A stretch of DNA of 64,000 nucleotides from Clostridia bacterium (GCA_029099685.1 JAQXOO010000023.1:36680-100679), one strand, 5' to 3'. Shown: positions 52,563-61,299, counted from the stretch's first letter. Program-made: numbers and translations. Notes: generated by a model not told the origin, from the letters alone.

Positions 52563-54197
52563 ATGAAACGCAACAAAACCATGAAAGTCCTGCTTCTAGG
52601 CCTGTGCATCGTCATGCTGTTGGGTATGACCTGCTTCGCCGCCGAAGAGGGCGAAAGCTTCGCTTACAACACCCTGTGGGCTGCGCTGCCTCCTGTGATC
52701 GCCATCGGTTTGGCCCTGATCACCAAGGAAGTGTATTCCTCCCTGTTCCTTGGTATCCTGGTCGGTGCCGCGATGTACTCCAATTTCAACTTCATGGGCA
52801 CCATCACCCATGTGTTTGACGACGGCATCATCGCCAACCTGTCCGACTCCTGGAACGTCGGTATTCTGATCTTCCTGGTCATTCTGGGCACCATGGTCCA
52901 GCTGATGAACACCGCCGGCGGCTCCGCTGCTTTCGGTAAATGGTCCACCGCCCACATCAAGAGCCGTGTGGTCGCTCAGCTGTCCGTTGTCGCTTTGGGC
53001 TGCCTGATCTTCATCGACGACTATTTCAACTGCTTGACCGTTGGTTCCGTCATGCGTCCTCTGGCTGACAAGCACAAGATCTCCCGCGCCAAGCTGGCTT
53101 ATCTGATCGATGCCACTGCCGCTCCCGTTTGTATCATCGCCCCCATTTCTTCCTGGGCTGCAGCCGTTACCGGCTTTGTGGATGGCGTTGACGGCCTGGA
53201 TCTGTTTATCAGTGCCATCCCCTACAACTACTACGCGCTGCTGACCATCTTCATGATGGTGACTATGGCCATTATGAAGGTTGAATACGGCCCCATGGCC
53301 ACCCACGAAAAGAATGCCATCGAGAAAGGCGACATCTACACCACCCCCGACCGGCCTTATGCTGAGTCCGATAATACGCCTGTCAGCTCCAAGGGCAAGG
53401 TCATTGACCTGGTCTTCCCCATCGTTCTTCTGATCGTCATGTGCGTCATCGGCCTGGTCTACACCGGCGGCTTCTTCTCCGGTGACTGCGGCTTTGCTGA
53501 GGCTTTCTCCAATTCTGATGCCTCTTTGGGTCTGACCTATGGTTCCTTCTTCGCTTTGGTCATCACGTTCATCTGGTACATGGTCCGCAAGATCCTGACC
53601 TTCCGTCAGATGATGGATCTGATCCCCGAGGGCTTCAAGGCCATGGTCCCCGCCATCCTGATCCTGACCTTCGCCTGGTCCCTGAAGTCCATGACCGACT
53701 CCCTGGGTCTGAAGACTTACATCGCCGGTATCGTTGCCGGTTTCTCCGACGGTATGATTTCCATGCTGCCCGCGGTGATCTTCATCATCGGCTGCATCAT
53801 GTCCTTCGCTACCGGTACTTCCTGGGGTACCTTCGGCGTGCTGATCCCCATCGTTGTTGCCGCCTTCGTTGAAGAGGGTGTTGGCATCACTGCCGGTAAC
53901 GAGACCATCGTTACCATTCTGGTGTCCGCTTGTATGGCCGGTGCTGTGTGCGGTGACCACTGCTCCCCCATCTCCGATACCACGATCATGGCCTCTGCCG
54001 GTGCCCAGTGCAACCACATCAACCATGTTCAGACGCAGCTGCCCTATGCGCTTTCCTGCGCTGCGATCTCCTTTGTCTGCTACATCATCGCAGGCTTTGT
54101 TCAGAACGCTGTCATCTGCCTGATCATCGCTTTCGCCATCATGGCCGGCTTCCTGTTCGTTGCCAAGATGCTGCATAAGAAAAAGGTTTCTGCCTGA
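52563..54197 (+). CDS. Na+/H+ antiporter, NhaC family
   Basis: 544 aa with AAAAGGAG before ATG 52563. It starts with a signal-like helix (residues 8-25 ending in TCFAAEE) then about eleven membrane helices. FIDDYFNCLTVGSVMRPLAD and GDHCSPISDTTIMAS are the two signature segments of NhaC-type (and YuiF-like) antiporters; FATGTSWGTFGVLIPIV lies between them. Exchanges protons with Na+ or amino acid/organic ions; substrate not fixed. Confidence 0.9.
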   Translation: MKRNKTMKVLLLGLCIVMLLGMTCFAAEEGESFAYNTLWAALPPVIAIGLALITKEVYSSLFLGILVGAAMYSNFNFMGTITHVFDDGIIANLSDSWNVGILIFLVILGTMVQLMNTAGGSAAFGKWSTAHIKSRVVAQLSVVALGCLIFIDDYFNCLTVGSVMRPLADKHKISRAKLAYLIDATAAPVCIIAPISSWAAAVTGFVDGVDGLDLFISAIPYNYYALLTIFMMVTMAIMKVEYGPMATHEKNAIEKGDIYTTPDRPYAESDNTPVSSKGKVIDLVFPIVLLIVMCVIGLVYTGGFFSGDCGFAEAFSNSDASLGLTYGSFFALVITFIWYMVRKILTFRQMMDLIPEGFKAMVPAILILTFAWSLKSMTDSLGLKTYIAGIVAGFSDGMISMLPAVIFIIGCIMSFATGTSWGTFGVLIPIVVAAFVEEGVGITAGNETIVTILVSACMAGAVCGDHCSPISDTTIMASAGAQCNHINHVQTQLPYALSCAAISFVCYIIAGFVQNAVICLIIAFAIMAGFLFVAKMLHKKKVSA

Positions 54198-54230
54198 TTT
54201 TCCGTGAAACAAACTGCAACCAAATAACCA

Positions 54231-54264
54231 AGTCCGCCGGGAGACATCTCCCGGCGGACTTTTT
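54231..54264. terminator. Terminator between the antiporter gene and the S1-domain gene
   Basis: 12-bp GC-rich stem (54231-54242 with 54249-54260), then TTTT on the plus strand. Confidence 0.85.
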
Positions 54265-55189
54265 ATGCAAATTCACTTTCCACACAGCGCGTACTGCACT
54301 GTTCCGGTTGATAAATCCAGCGCCGCAGCCGTCCCTCCCGGATAAAATAATCCTCCGGACCGATCAGCCGTTTTCCCTCTCCTGGCATTTTGTCCAAAAT
54401 GGCCAGCTTGATTTTCATGCGGTCAGGCAAAATGGATTTAATGTAAACCGACGCGGCCATTCCCGGTTCCGCCCCCTGACACGACTCCGCCAGACCTGAC
54501 AAATTGGGAAACAGCTCGACAAAGACGCCGTAGTTCTCTACCCCGCGGATGATCCCCCGCACTGCAGATCCCGGGCGGAGCAGATCGGCGTTTTGCTTCC
54601 AGGTACCCAGCAGTTCCCGGTGGGTCAGGCAAATATGGCCGCCTGCTTCCAGATGAGACACCACGGCCAGCACCCGCTGTCCCACTTTAAACCGGTCGCC
54701 TGCATGGCGGATGCGGGATACGGATATGTTTTCAATGCCGATCATAGAGACCAGGCCGCATCCGATATCTACAAATGCTCCAAACTGCTCCAGATGGGTA
54801 ACGGTGGCCTGAATGACCTCTCCGGGCAGCAGTTCCTGCCGAAACCAGGCATCAGCCTCCTCCTGCACACTCCGGCGGGACAACAGCCAGTCCGTTCCGT
54901 CCCGTCCGATGATGCGAAAGCAAACCGGCTTGCCAACACGGGACAGGATCGCGATCTCCCGCATTTTTCCCCTGTCCGCTCCCAGTCCTGCTTCGAATCG
55001 GGGTATACGGCCCCGCTCCCGTCCCAGCCGCACATAAAGGTTGCGTTTTTCGTCACACATGGTGGCCACGCCCTCCAAAATCATCCCCCGCTGCCAGGCT
55101 TGCAGCAGCCCCTCTGTGCTTTCCGTCTGTATTTGATTTCTTCTTTCATCCAGCAAACGCCCTTCCGGCAAATAAACTCCCTGCGGCAT
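54263..55189 (-). CDS. Stand-alone S1 RNA-binding-domain protein
   Basis: 308 aa, ATG 55189 with AAAGGAGG upstream. An N-terminal region of about 115 residues with an S1-like beta-barrel flavour (GMILEGVATMCDEKRNLYVR) is followed by two S1 domains: GEVIQATVTHLEQFGAFVDI, then GSAVRGIIRGVENYGVFVEL. The C-terminal tail is basic and ends ...CVESEFA. Distinct from the four-domain S1 fused to IspH. Probably acts in translation or RNA turnover; not a full S1. Confidence 0.8.
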   Translation of the reverse strand: MPQGVYLPEGRLLDERRNQIQTESTEGLLQAWQRGMILEGVATMCDEKRNLYVRLGRERGRIPRFEAGLGADRGKMREIAILSRVGKPVCFRIIGRDGTDWLLSRRSVQEEADAWFRQELLPGEVIQATVTHLEQFGAFVDIGCGLVSMIGIENISVSRIRHAGDRFKVGQRVLAVVSHLEAGGHICLTHRELLGTWKQNADLLRPGSAVRGIIRGVENYGVFVELFPNLSGLAESCQGAEPGMAASVYIKSILPDRMKIKLAILDKMPGEGKRLIGPEDYFIREGRLRRWIYQPEQCSTRCVESEFA

Positions 55190-55251
55190 TTTATGGCTTC
55201 CTCCTTTTGCATTTCTGAATCATCTATATGCCGTTTTTCCGGGTTATTGCC

Positions 55252-55279
55252 TTGTAAAACAGATTTTTTCTTGTATAAT
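55252..55279 (+). promoter_or_regulatory. Promoter of the DUF951 operon
   Basis: -35 TTGTAA (55252-55257), 16-base spacer, perfect -10 TATAAT (55274-55279). Confidence 0.65.
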
Positions 55280-55302
55280 AGAAGCAAAGCGAGGTCGATT
55301 TT

Positions 55303-55500
55303 ATGGACGTTCGTGTGAACGATATTTTGTTGATGAAAAAGCCGCATCCCTGCGGCGCGTTCCGTTTTCTGGTGCTGCGCTCCGGGATGGATTTCAAGCT
55401 GCGGTGCTGCGGCTGCGGCCGGGAGATCATGGTGCCGCGCATCAAAGTGGAAAAACACATCAAATCTGTCATTCGTGAGGAGGATTCTTCATGTTCGTAG
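55303..55500 (+). CDS. DUF951 domain protein
   Basis: 65 aa with GAGG upstream of ATG 55303. It carries the family pattern VNDILLMKKPHPCGAFRFLV and CCGCGREIMVPRIKVEKHIK; the three cysteines and Cys in HPCG suggest a small metal site. The family is widespread in Firmicutes, commonly near parB/S6 genes, with unknown function. Here it leads an operon of nucleoside genes and overlaps the next gene by 10 bases. Confidence 0.88.
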   Translation: MDVRVNDILLMKKPHPCGAFRFLVLRSGMDFKLRCCGCGREIMVPRIKVEKHIKSVIREEDSSCS

Positions 55501-56264
55501 AAGGCAAACAGATGCATATTGCTCTGAAAAAAGGTGATATCGGACGTTATGTCATCATTCCCGGGGACCCGGGCCGGTGCGAGAAGATCGCCAAATATTT
55601 TGACGACGCCCATTTCGTTGCGTCCAACCGGGAGTACACCACCTGGACCGGCACACTGCTGGGAGAAAAAGTCAGCGTCTGCTCCACCGGCATCGGCGGC
55701 CCCAGCACTGCGATCGCTGTGGAGGAACTGACGGAGTGCGGCGCCGACACCTTTATCCGGCTGGGCACCTGCGGAGGCATTGACCTGAAGGTCCGCGGCG
55801 GCGATGTGGTGGTCGCCACCGGGGCCGTCCGCCAGGAAGGCACTTCGCGGGAGTATATGCCATTGGAATATCCCGCCGTACCGGATTTTGATGTGACGCT
55901 GGCTCTGCGGGACGGCATGAAAGCCGCAGGGCTTCCGGTCCATACCGGCGTGGTACAGGCAAAGGACTCCTTTTACGGCCAGCACCGTCCTGAGGCCATG
56001 CCTGTGGCGCCCATGCTGCAATATCAGTGGCAGGCCTGGAAAAGAGGTGGCGTTCTGTGCTCTGAAATGGAAAGCGCGGCGCTGTTTACCGTGGCGGCGG
56101 TTCTGCGGGTGCGCGCCGGAGCGGCCTTTCATGTGATCTGGAATCAGGAGCGTCGTGACGCCGGAATGGAGGACATCCGCTGTCCGGATATGGAGCCGAC
56201 GCTTGCGGCAGTCATCGAGAGTCTCAAGCTGCTGATCCGGCGCGACCGCGAAAACGCCAGATGA
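55491..56264 (+). CDS. Nucleoside phosphorylase, uridine-phosphorylase-like
   Basis: 257 aa with GAGGAGGA ahead of ATG 55491. PNP_UDP_1 motifs: IPGDPGRCEKIA (phosphate site), STGIGGPSTAIAVEEL, RLGTCGGIDLKV and SEMESAALFTVAAVL (ribose-binding Glu/Met/Glu). Cleaves a nucleoside with phosphate; the sequence looks nearest to uridine phosphorylase. Overlaps DUF951 and the NUDIX gene, so co-translated. Confidence 0.9.
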   Translation: MFVEGKQMHIALKKGDIGRYVIIPGDPGRCEKIAKYFDDAHFVASNREYTTWTGTLLGEKVSVCSTGIGGPSTAIAVEELTECGADTFIRLGTCGGIDLKVRGGDVVVATGAVRQEGTSREYMPLEYPAVPDFDVTLALRDGMKAAGLPVHTGVVQAKDSFYGQHRPEAMPVAPMLQYQWQAWKRGGVLCSEMESAALFTVAAVLRVRAGAAFHVIWNQERRDAGMEDIRCPDMEPTLAAVIESLKLLIRRDRENAR

Positions 56265-56713
56265 GCCGGCAGATCCCGGTCACACTGACCAATATGTGCA
56301 TGGTGCGGAACGGGGACTATGTGCTGGTCCAGGACCGTACCGATCCCCACTGGCCGGGCGTAACCTTTCCCGGCGGACATATTGAGTCCGGCGAATCCTT
56401 TACCGCTTCCGTGATTCGTGAAGTTTATGAGGAGACCGGTCTGACCATCGAGAATCCCCGCCTGTGCGGCGTGAAAGAGTGGGAAAACAGTGACGGCAGC
56501 CGGTACATCGTGCTTTTGTACAAGGCCGACCGGTTCTCCGGCAAGGTCAGAAGCTCCCCCGAAGGTCAGGTCTGTTGGGCCGCGCTGTCCTCGCTTTCCT
56601 CGCTGCGGCTGAGTCCTGATTTTGAAAAGCTGCTGGAAGTCTTTCTTCGGGACGATCTTTCAGAATTCTACTTTGAACAAACGCCGGAAGGCTGGCAAGA
56701 TCATCTGCTGTAA
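56261..56713 (+). CDS. NUDIX hydrolase (MutT-like)
   Basis: 150 aa; ATG 56261 overlaps the previous stop. A full Nudix box is present (GHIESGESFTASVIREVYEE followed by TGL). Likely removes oxidised or excess nucleoside triphosphates (8-oxo-dGTP diphosphatase type), but Nudix specificity cannot be read from the box. 11 bases before the MazG-like gene. Confidence 0.93.
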   Translation: MSRQIPVTLTNMCMVRNGDYVLVQDRTDPHWPGVTFPGGHIESGESFTASVIREVYEETGLTIENPRLCGVKEWENSDGSRYIVLLYKADRFSGKVRSSPEGQVCWAALSSLSSLRLSPDFEKLLEVFLRDDLSEFYFEQTPEGWQDHLL

Positions 56714-56724
56714 AGGAGTTGCCC

Positions 56725-57051
56725 ATGACAGACCTTTCTTTCAAAGAAATGCAGGAGATGCAGCAGGAGCTGCAGGAAACATACAAGGAAAAGTGGGGCG
56801 GCCTGTACCCTGAGAAGTTCCACACCATGATGCTCTATCTCTTTGCCTAGGCCGGAGAGGCCGTGGATGTGGTCAAAAAGAACGGCACTGAAAAAGTGCT
56901 CAACGATGAAATCGTCCGCACCCATTTTATCGAAGAAATGGCCGACGTGCTGATGTATTTCAACGACGTCCTGCTGTGCTACGGCGTTACCCCTGAGGAG
57001 TTCGCTGCAGTTTACCGCAAAAAGCACGAAACCAATCTGAACCGCTGGTAA
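56725..57051 (+). pseudogene. MazG-like nucleotide pyrophosphohydrolase interrupted by in-frame TAG
   Basis: A 108-codon reading frame from ATG 56725 (AAAGGAG upstream) to TAA 57051, with a single in-frame TAG at codon 42 (56848-56850). Before it: MTDLSFKEMQEMQQELQETY and ...MMLYLFA; after it: AGEAVDVVKKNG and FIEEMADVLMYFNDVLL, the MazG EExxD region. Aligning to MazG-like enzymes, the stop replaces a Glu of the E-x-x-E metal site (GAG to TAG would do it). The rest of the frame is intact. Probably a recent nonsense mutation; sequence error or suppression are alternatives. Confidence 0.85.
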
Positions 57052-57052
57052 C

Positions 57053-57090
57053 ATAAAAGCCGTATTTCCCATTGGAAATACGGCTTTTAT
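57053..57090. terminator. Bidirectional terminator after the MazG-like gene
   Basis: Perfect 17-bp stem (57053-57069 with 57074-57090) around CATT, A/T-rich at the base, between convergent genes. Its right edge just touches the end of the DUF1294 gene. Confidence 0.85.
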
Positions 57091-57344
57091 TTACAAATGT
57101 ATAGCAATGCTAACTGCACGATCAGGAGGGCGGGCACGCCCATGACAAACTGTTTGTGCCGGGTCTTGTGCCGCAGCACAAGCATCCCCAGCAGCAGCCC
57201 TCCCGAACCGCCTAAAGCGGCGGACAGCAGCAGAGTGGTCTCGGGTACCCGCCAGACGTTTTTCCGGGCACAGGCCTTATCAACGGCACACAGCAGCAGC
57301 GCCGTCACATTGATCTCCAAAAGGTAGAACTGCCAAAACGTCAT
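57087..57344 (-). CDS. DUF1294 small membrane protein
   Basis: 85 aa. Helices at about 6-22, 35-57 and 67-83. The family pattern DKACARKNVWRVPETTLLL, then GGSGGLLLGMLVLRHKTRHK, is complete. Function unknown. ATG 57344 overlaps the end of the SGNH hydrolase gene by 4 bases. Confidence 0.88.
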   Translation of the reverse strand: MTFWQFYLLEINVTALLLCAVDKACARKNVWRVPETTLLLSAALGGSGGLLLGMLVLRHKTRHKQFVMGVPALLIVQLALLYICK

Positions 57345-57961
57345 CGGATATAAGGCGCCAGCATGGCAAAGGCCATCTCCGCGATCATCTGCGTGGCGGC
57401 GGTGCTGTAATGGCGCTTGGGTGTGGCCACTTCATTGAAAAACAGATCCGGCACTGCGGCAAAGGTGCTGAATGTATCCAAAACAGGGATCTGACGGGGC
57501 AGGCACAGCTCACACAGCGCGCTGTTCCAGCCAGGCAGACGCTGCTGGCCTTCCGTCCCACAATAATCCGCGCTGTACCAGGGGATCATCAAGCTCATGG
57601 GCTGGATATCCCGCTGCTTACACAGGGAAAACAGCCGGGCCATGTCATCCAGATAATCCTCCAGATCGGCTTCCGGCTGGCGGATGCAGTTGGTACCGAA
57701 GCCAAAAATACACACATCGGCCCGGTTCTCCACCACCTGCTGTTGGAAATTCGCCAGTGCGAAATCCGTCTGGGTATCCGGAAAACCGCAGTTCAGCACG
57801 CGGACCTTTTCGAATCCGCTGCACTCGAACAGCTTCCGGAGCCTGCCGGGATAGGAATCCTCCTCCGGACCGTCCTGCTGAAGATCGCCCAGATAATATT
57901 TGGTATTGGAGTCGCCGTAACAGACGATGGTCACCGGTTCATTCCGGGAAAATGTTTTCAT
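57341..57961 (-). CDS. SGNH/GDSL-family hydrolase
   Basis: 206 aa. Block I GDSNT carries the catalytic Ser, block III FGFGTN the Asn and KRHYS near the end the His, so the catalytic set is present. No signal peptide, hence cytoplasmic. Family members are esterases, lipases or acetylxylan/carbohydrate esterases; substrate unknown. Confidence 0.85.
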   Translation of the reverse strand: MKTFSRNEPVTIVCYGDSNTKYYLGDLQQDGPEEDSYPGRLRKLFECSGFEKVRVLNCGFPDTQTDFALANFQQQVVENRADVCIFGFGTNCIRQPEADLEDYLDDMARLFSLCKQRDIQPMSLMIPWYSADYCGTEGQQRLPGWNSALCELCLPRQIPVLDTFSTFAAVPDLFFNEVATPKRHYSTAATQMIAEMAFAMLAPYIR

Positions 57962-57974
57962 AGATCTCCTTTCT

Positions 57975-58006
57975 GAAAAGCAGGGCGGCGCATTTGCGCC
58001 GCCCTG
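57975..58006 (-). terminator. Terminator of pckG
   Basis: GC-rich 12-bp palindrome (57981-57992 with 57995-58006) followed on the minus strand by CTTTTC. Confidence 0.65.
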
Positions 58007-58017
58007 TGCTGTGTTTC

Positions 58018-59805
58018 TTACTTAAGATTTTCCTTCAAGGTGTCCAGGCTGGCACGCAGCTCCTTGGGGAGACGGTCGCCGATGGTGGCATAGAAGTCCT
58101 CGATGCTGGCAATATCAGCCTGCCAGGCTTCCTTATCCACATTCAGGATCTCTTTCAGGGCGCCGATATCAAACTTGCGCTCGTCAGAGATGTTGTAATC
58201 CAGAGCCTCCAGGCAGATATCCTCCGCCTTGGGCAGATAGCCGATCTCGGTCTCCTCGGCCTCCACCTGGCCTTCGCAGCGCTTGAGGATCCACTCCAGA
58301 ACGCGGAAGTTATCGCCAAAGCCGGGCCACATGAAGTTGCCGTTGTCATCTGTGCGGAACCAGTTGACATGGAAGATCTTGGGGGCGGCGCTCATCTTCT
58401 TGCCCATATCGATCCAGTGCTGGAAATAATCGCCCACGTGATAACCGATAAAGGGACGCATGGCCATGGGATCGCGGCGGACGACACCCACAGCGCCGGT
58501 GGCGGCGGCAGTGGTCTCGGAGGCCATGATGGAACCCACGAACACGCCGTGGTCCCAGTCACGGGACTGGTACACCAGCGGCGCGCACTTGGCGCGGCGG
58601 CCGCCGAAGATAATGGCGGACAGGGGCACACCGTCGGGATCCTCCCAGTTGGAAGCGATGCAGGGGCAATTCTTGGCGGGCGCGGTGAAGCGGGAGTTGG
58701 GATGGGCGATCTTCTCGGAGGAAGAATAGTCATGCGGCTCCCCCTTCCAGTTCAGCAGGCCTTCGGGCGCGGGCTTGGACAGGCCCTCCCACCAAACGGT
58801 CTTCTCCACGGGATCCAGGGCCACATTGGTGAAGATGGTACCTTCATGGGTGCAAGCCAGGGCGTTGGGGTTGCTCTTGGCATTGGTGCCGGGCGCCACG
58901 CCGAAGAAGCCGGCCTCGGGATTGACGGCATAGAGACGTCCGTCATCGCCCACACGCAGCCAGGCGATGTCATCGCCCAGGGTCCAAACCTTATAGCCCT
59001 TCTTGCTGTAATACGCGGGGGGCAGCATCATGGCCAGGTTGGTCTTGCCGCAGGCGGAGGGGAACGCGGCGGCCACGTACTTTTTCTCGCCGTCGGGATA
59101 TTCAATGCCCAGGATCAGCATATGTTCAGCCATCCAGCCCTCGTTCTTGCCCTGGAAGGAGGCGATACGCAGGGCGAAGCACTTCTTGCCCAGCAGCACG
59201 TTTCCGCCGTAGCCGGAGTTGACGGACCAAATGGCGTTATCCTCGGGGAACTGCAGAATGTAGCGCTTCTGATCGTCCAGCTCGCATTTGCCGTGCAGGC
59301 CGCGGACGAAGTCATTGGAATCGCCCAGCTTGTCCATGACGGCCTTGCCCACGCGGGTCATGATGGCCATGCTGACCACGACATAGATGGAATCGGTGAT
59401 CTCGATGCCCACCTTCGCAAAGCGGGAGGCCACAGGGCCCATGCAGAACGGAATGACATACATGGTACGGCCCTTCATGGAGCCGCGCAGCACATCGGAA
59501 GCCACGGCATAGGCCTCCTTGGGGTCCATCCAGTTGTTGGTGGGGCCGCAGTCCTCCTGCTTGCGGGTGCAGATAAAGGTCCGGCCCTCCACGCGGGCAA
59601 CATCGTTCAGCGCGGAGCGGTGATAATAGCATCCAGGCAGCTTTTCCTCATTCAGCTTGATCAGCTCGCCGGTAGCCATGGCCTCCCTGCGCAGCTCTTC
59701 CAGCTGCTCTTCACTTCCGTCGATCCAGATAACCTTATCGGGGCAGGTCAATTCGGCAGCGTCCTGAACGAACTGCAGAACGGCCTTGTTCGTGGTCAGC
59801 GTCAT
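58018..59805 (-). CDS. pckG: Phosphoenolpyruvate carboxykinase (GTP)
   Basis: 595 aa from ATG 59805 with GGAGGG 7 bases upstream. GTP-type PEPCK motifs: FPSACGKTNLAM (P-loop with catalytic Cys), FICTRKQEDCGPTNNWMDPK (substrate site) and TLGDDIAWLRVG (kinase-2). It interconverts oxaloacetate and PEP; in fermenting gut anaerobes it may run toward oxaloacetate. Monocistronic with promoter and terminator. Confidence 0.96.
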   Translation of the reverse strand: MTLTTNKAVLQFVQDAAELTCPDKVIWIDGSEEQLEELRREAMATGELIKLNEEKLPGCYYHRSALNDVARVEGRTFICTRKQEDCGPTNNWMDPKEAYAVASDVLRGSMKGRTMYVIPFCMGPVASRFAKVGIEITDSIYVVVSMAIMTRVGKAVMDKLGDSNDFVRGLHGKCELDDQKRYILQFPEDNAIWSVNSGYGGNVLLGKKCFALRIASFQGKNEGWMAEHMLILGIEYPDGEKKYVAAAFPSACGKTNLAMMLPPAYYSKKGYKVWTLGDDIAWLRVGDDGRLYAVNPEAGFFGVAPGTNAKSNPNALACTHEGTIFTNVALDPVEKTVWWEGLSKPAPEGLLNWKGEPHDYSSSEKIAHPNSRFTAPAKNCPCIASNWEDPDGVPLSAIIFGGRRAKCAPLVYQSRDWDHGVFVGSIMASETTAAATGAVGVVRRDPMAMRPFIGYHVGDYFQHWIDMGKKMSAAPKIFHVNWFRTDDNGNFMWPGFGDNFRVLEWILKRCEGQVEAEETEIGYLPKAEDICLEALDYNISDERKFDIGALKEILNVDKEAWQADIASIEDFYATIGDRLPKELRASLDTLKENLK

Positions 59806-59856
59806 AATTTTACCCTCCAAAATATTTAAGGTTTTACAGAAAAATTACCCAAAAAT

Positions 59857-59885
59857 ATTCTACATGATAATGTGCGCTTTGACAA
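59857..59885 (-). promoter_or_regulatory. Promoter of pckG
   Basis: Minus strand -35 TTGTCA (59880-59885), 17-base spacer, -10 TAGAAT (59857-59862). Confidence 0.6.
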
Positions 59886-59900
59886 GCCGTTTTCCTCCAA

Positions 59901-60773
59901 TTATCCTCCTGTTTTCATCAAAAAATTATGCAATTCGACGGAAATAGCGGCGAAGTCCTCCAGTGAAAGCATCTCTCCTCGTACATTTTGCGCAAATCCC
60001 ATGGAGCACAGCAGCGTTTCAGCCGTCTGCTTCGGCAGCTGTCTGCCGAATTCAATGCATAAACCGTTGGCAAATGTTTTACGCCGGTTTGCGAAGGCGG
60101 CGCGGATGACCCGAAATATTTCTGTTTTTTCGCCTTTTACCGGAGGATTTTCCCACAAATCCAGTTTGAGCACGGCGGAGTCCACTTTAGGTGCCGGAAG
60201 AAACAGGTCCCGGGGCACGTCCATCAGGACAGACGGTCTGGCGTAGTAGGCCACCTGCGCGGTAAAGGCGCTGTAGTCGGCATCGCCGGGCCGGGCGCAG
60301 ATCCGTTGAGCGGCCTCCTTCTGCACCATGACCACCACGCTTTTAAAACAGCCGCACTCCAGCAGAGCCGTGATGGCAGGCGTGGTGATGTAATACGGCA
60401 GGTTTGCGCAGGCGATCACCGGCTCATCGCCAAACTGTTCCTGGCAGAGGCCGGGCAGATCGGCCTTGAGAACATCTCCTTCCACCAGGGTAAAATTGTC
60501 AAAGGCGGCCATCGTCTCGCTTAAGATCGCCGGCAGCCGCCGGTCCAGTTCAATGGCCACCACCTTTTTTGCCCGCTTGCAAAGCTGGGCGCTGAGCGCG
60601 CCGATTCCGGGCCCCACTTCTATGACGCAGGTATCCGGCGTCAGGCCCGCGCCCTCTGCAATGGCAGCGGGGACGGCCTCGTCACACAAGAAATTCTGGC
60701 CCAGATTTTTGGAAAACTGAAAGCCGTGCCGCGCCAGCAGCAGCTTGATTTGATGGATGTCACACAGATTCAT
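59901..60773 (-). CDS. rsmA: 16S rRNA dimethyladenosine transferase RsmA/KsgA
   Basis: 290 aa from ATG 60773 with GGGGAG 9 bases upstream. FSKNLGQNFLCDEAVP, the SAM site EVGPGIGALSAQL and the catalytic ANLPYYITTPAI are all present. It dimethylates A1518 and A1519 of 16S rRNA. Its loss gives kasugamycin resistance in other bacteria. It follows the terminators of the rplM-rpsI operon. Confidence 0.96.
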   Translation of the reverse strand: MNLCDIHQIKLLLARHGFQFSKNLGQNFLCDEAVPAAIAEGAGLTPDTCVIEVGPGIGALSAQLCKRAKKVVAIELDRRLPAILSETMAAFDNFTLVEGDVLKADLPGLCQEQFGDEPVIACANLPYYITTPAITALLECGCFKSVVVMVQKEAAQRICARPGDADYSAFTAQVAYYARPSVLMDVPRDLFLPAPKVDSAVLKLDLWENPPVKGEKTEIFRVIRAAFANRRKTFANGLCIEFGRQLPKQTAETLLCSMGFAQNVRGEMLSLEDFAAISVELHNFLMKTGG

Positions 60774-60794
60774 ACGGTTCATCTCCCCGCAAAA

Positions 60795-60821
60795 CATCCG
60801 GCAAAAGAGCTTTGCCGGATG
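60795..60821 (-). terminator. Second hairpin downstream of rpsI
   Basis: Perfect 11-bp stem CATCCGGCAAA/TTTGCCGGATG (60795-60805 with 60811-60821), followed on the minus strand by TTTTGC. Confidence 0.6.
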
Positions 60822-60824
60822 CGG

Positions 60825-60859
60825 ATAAAAGTTTTGCCGGTGAAAACCACCGGCAAAAC
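60825..60859 (-). terminator. Terminator of rpsI
   Basis: Perfect 12-bp stem (60831-60842 with 60848-60859) followed by CTTTTATCC on the minus strand. Confidence 0.75.
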
Positions 60860-60878
60860 AAACAGTGTAAAATTGAGA

Positions 60879-61283
60879 TCAGCGCTTGGAGAACTGGGGG
60901 GCGCGGCGGGCGGCCTTCAGACCGTACTTCTTGCGCTCCTTCATTCTGGAGTCACGGGTCAGGAAACCGGCGGCCTTCAGAGCGGGACGGTATTCGGCGT
61001 CAGCCTGCACCAAAGCGCGGGCCAGACCATGACGGATGGCGCCGGCCTGGCCGGTGAAGCCACCGCCCTGGACCTTGACATCCACATCGAACTTGCCGGC
61101 AACGCCCACAGCCTCGATGGGCTGACGGACGATGTACTTCAGCGTCTCCATGCCGAAGTAGTTGTCCAGCGTACGGCCGTTAACAGTGATGACGCCGGTG
61201 CCGCCGGGGATCAGACGGACACGAGCAATGGAGCTCTTTCTTCTGCCGGTGCCGTAGAAATAAGCCTTTTTAGGTGTATACAT
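60879..61283 (-). CDS. rpsI: 30S ribosomal protein S9
   Basis: 134 aa. [17 protein letters not shown] at the start and the basic tail [16 protein letters not shown], reaching into the decoding centre, are typical. Second gene after rplM, the universal pair. Confidence 0.98.
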   Translation of the reverse strand: MYTPKKAYFYGTGRRKSSIARVRLIPGGTGVITVNGRTLDNYFGMETLKYIVRQPIEAVGVAGKFDVDVKVQGGGFTGQAGAIRHGLARALVQADAEYRPALKAAGFLTRDSRMKERKKYGLKAARRAPQFSKR

Positions 61284-61299
61284 TCGTCTTTACCTCCCC

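Noticed and set aside
52596..54212. 538-codon open frame on the minus strand
   Set aside because: Antisense to the NhaC gene; Asp/Gly/His-rich composition is caused by the reverse of hydrophobic codons.
56848..56850. TAG as a sense codon (pyrrolysine or general recoding)
   Set aside because: cwlD and other genes here end normally at TAG, no downstream element or Pyl gene is visible, and a nonsense mutation is simpler.
57994..59829. 611-codon open frame on the plus strand
   Set aside because: Complete antisense shadow of pckG with no family motifs and no ribosome binding site.
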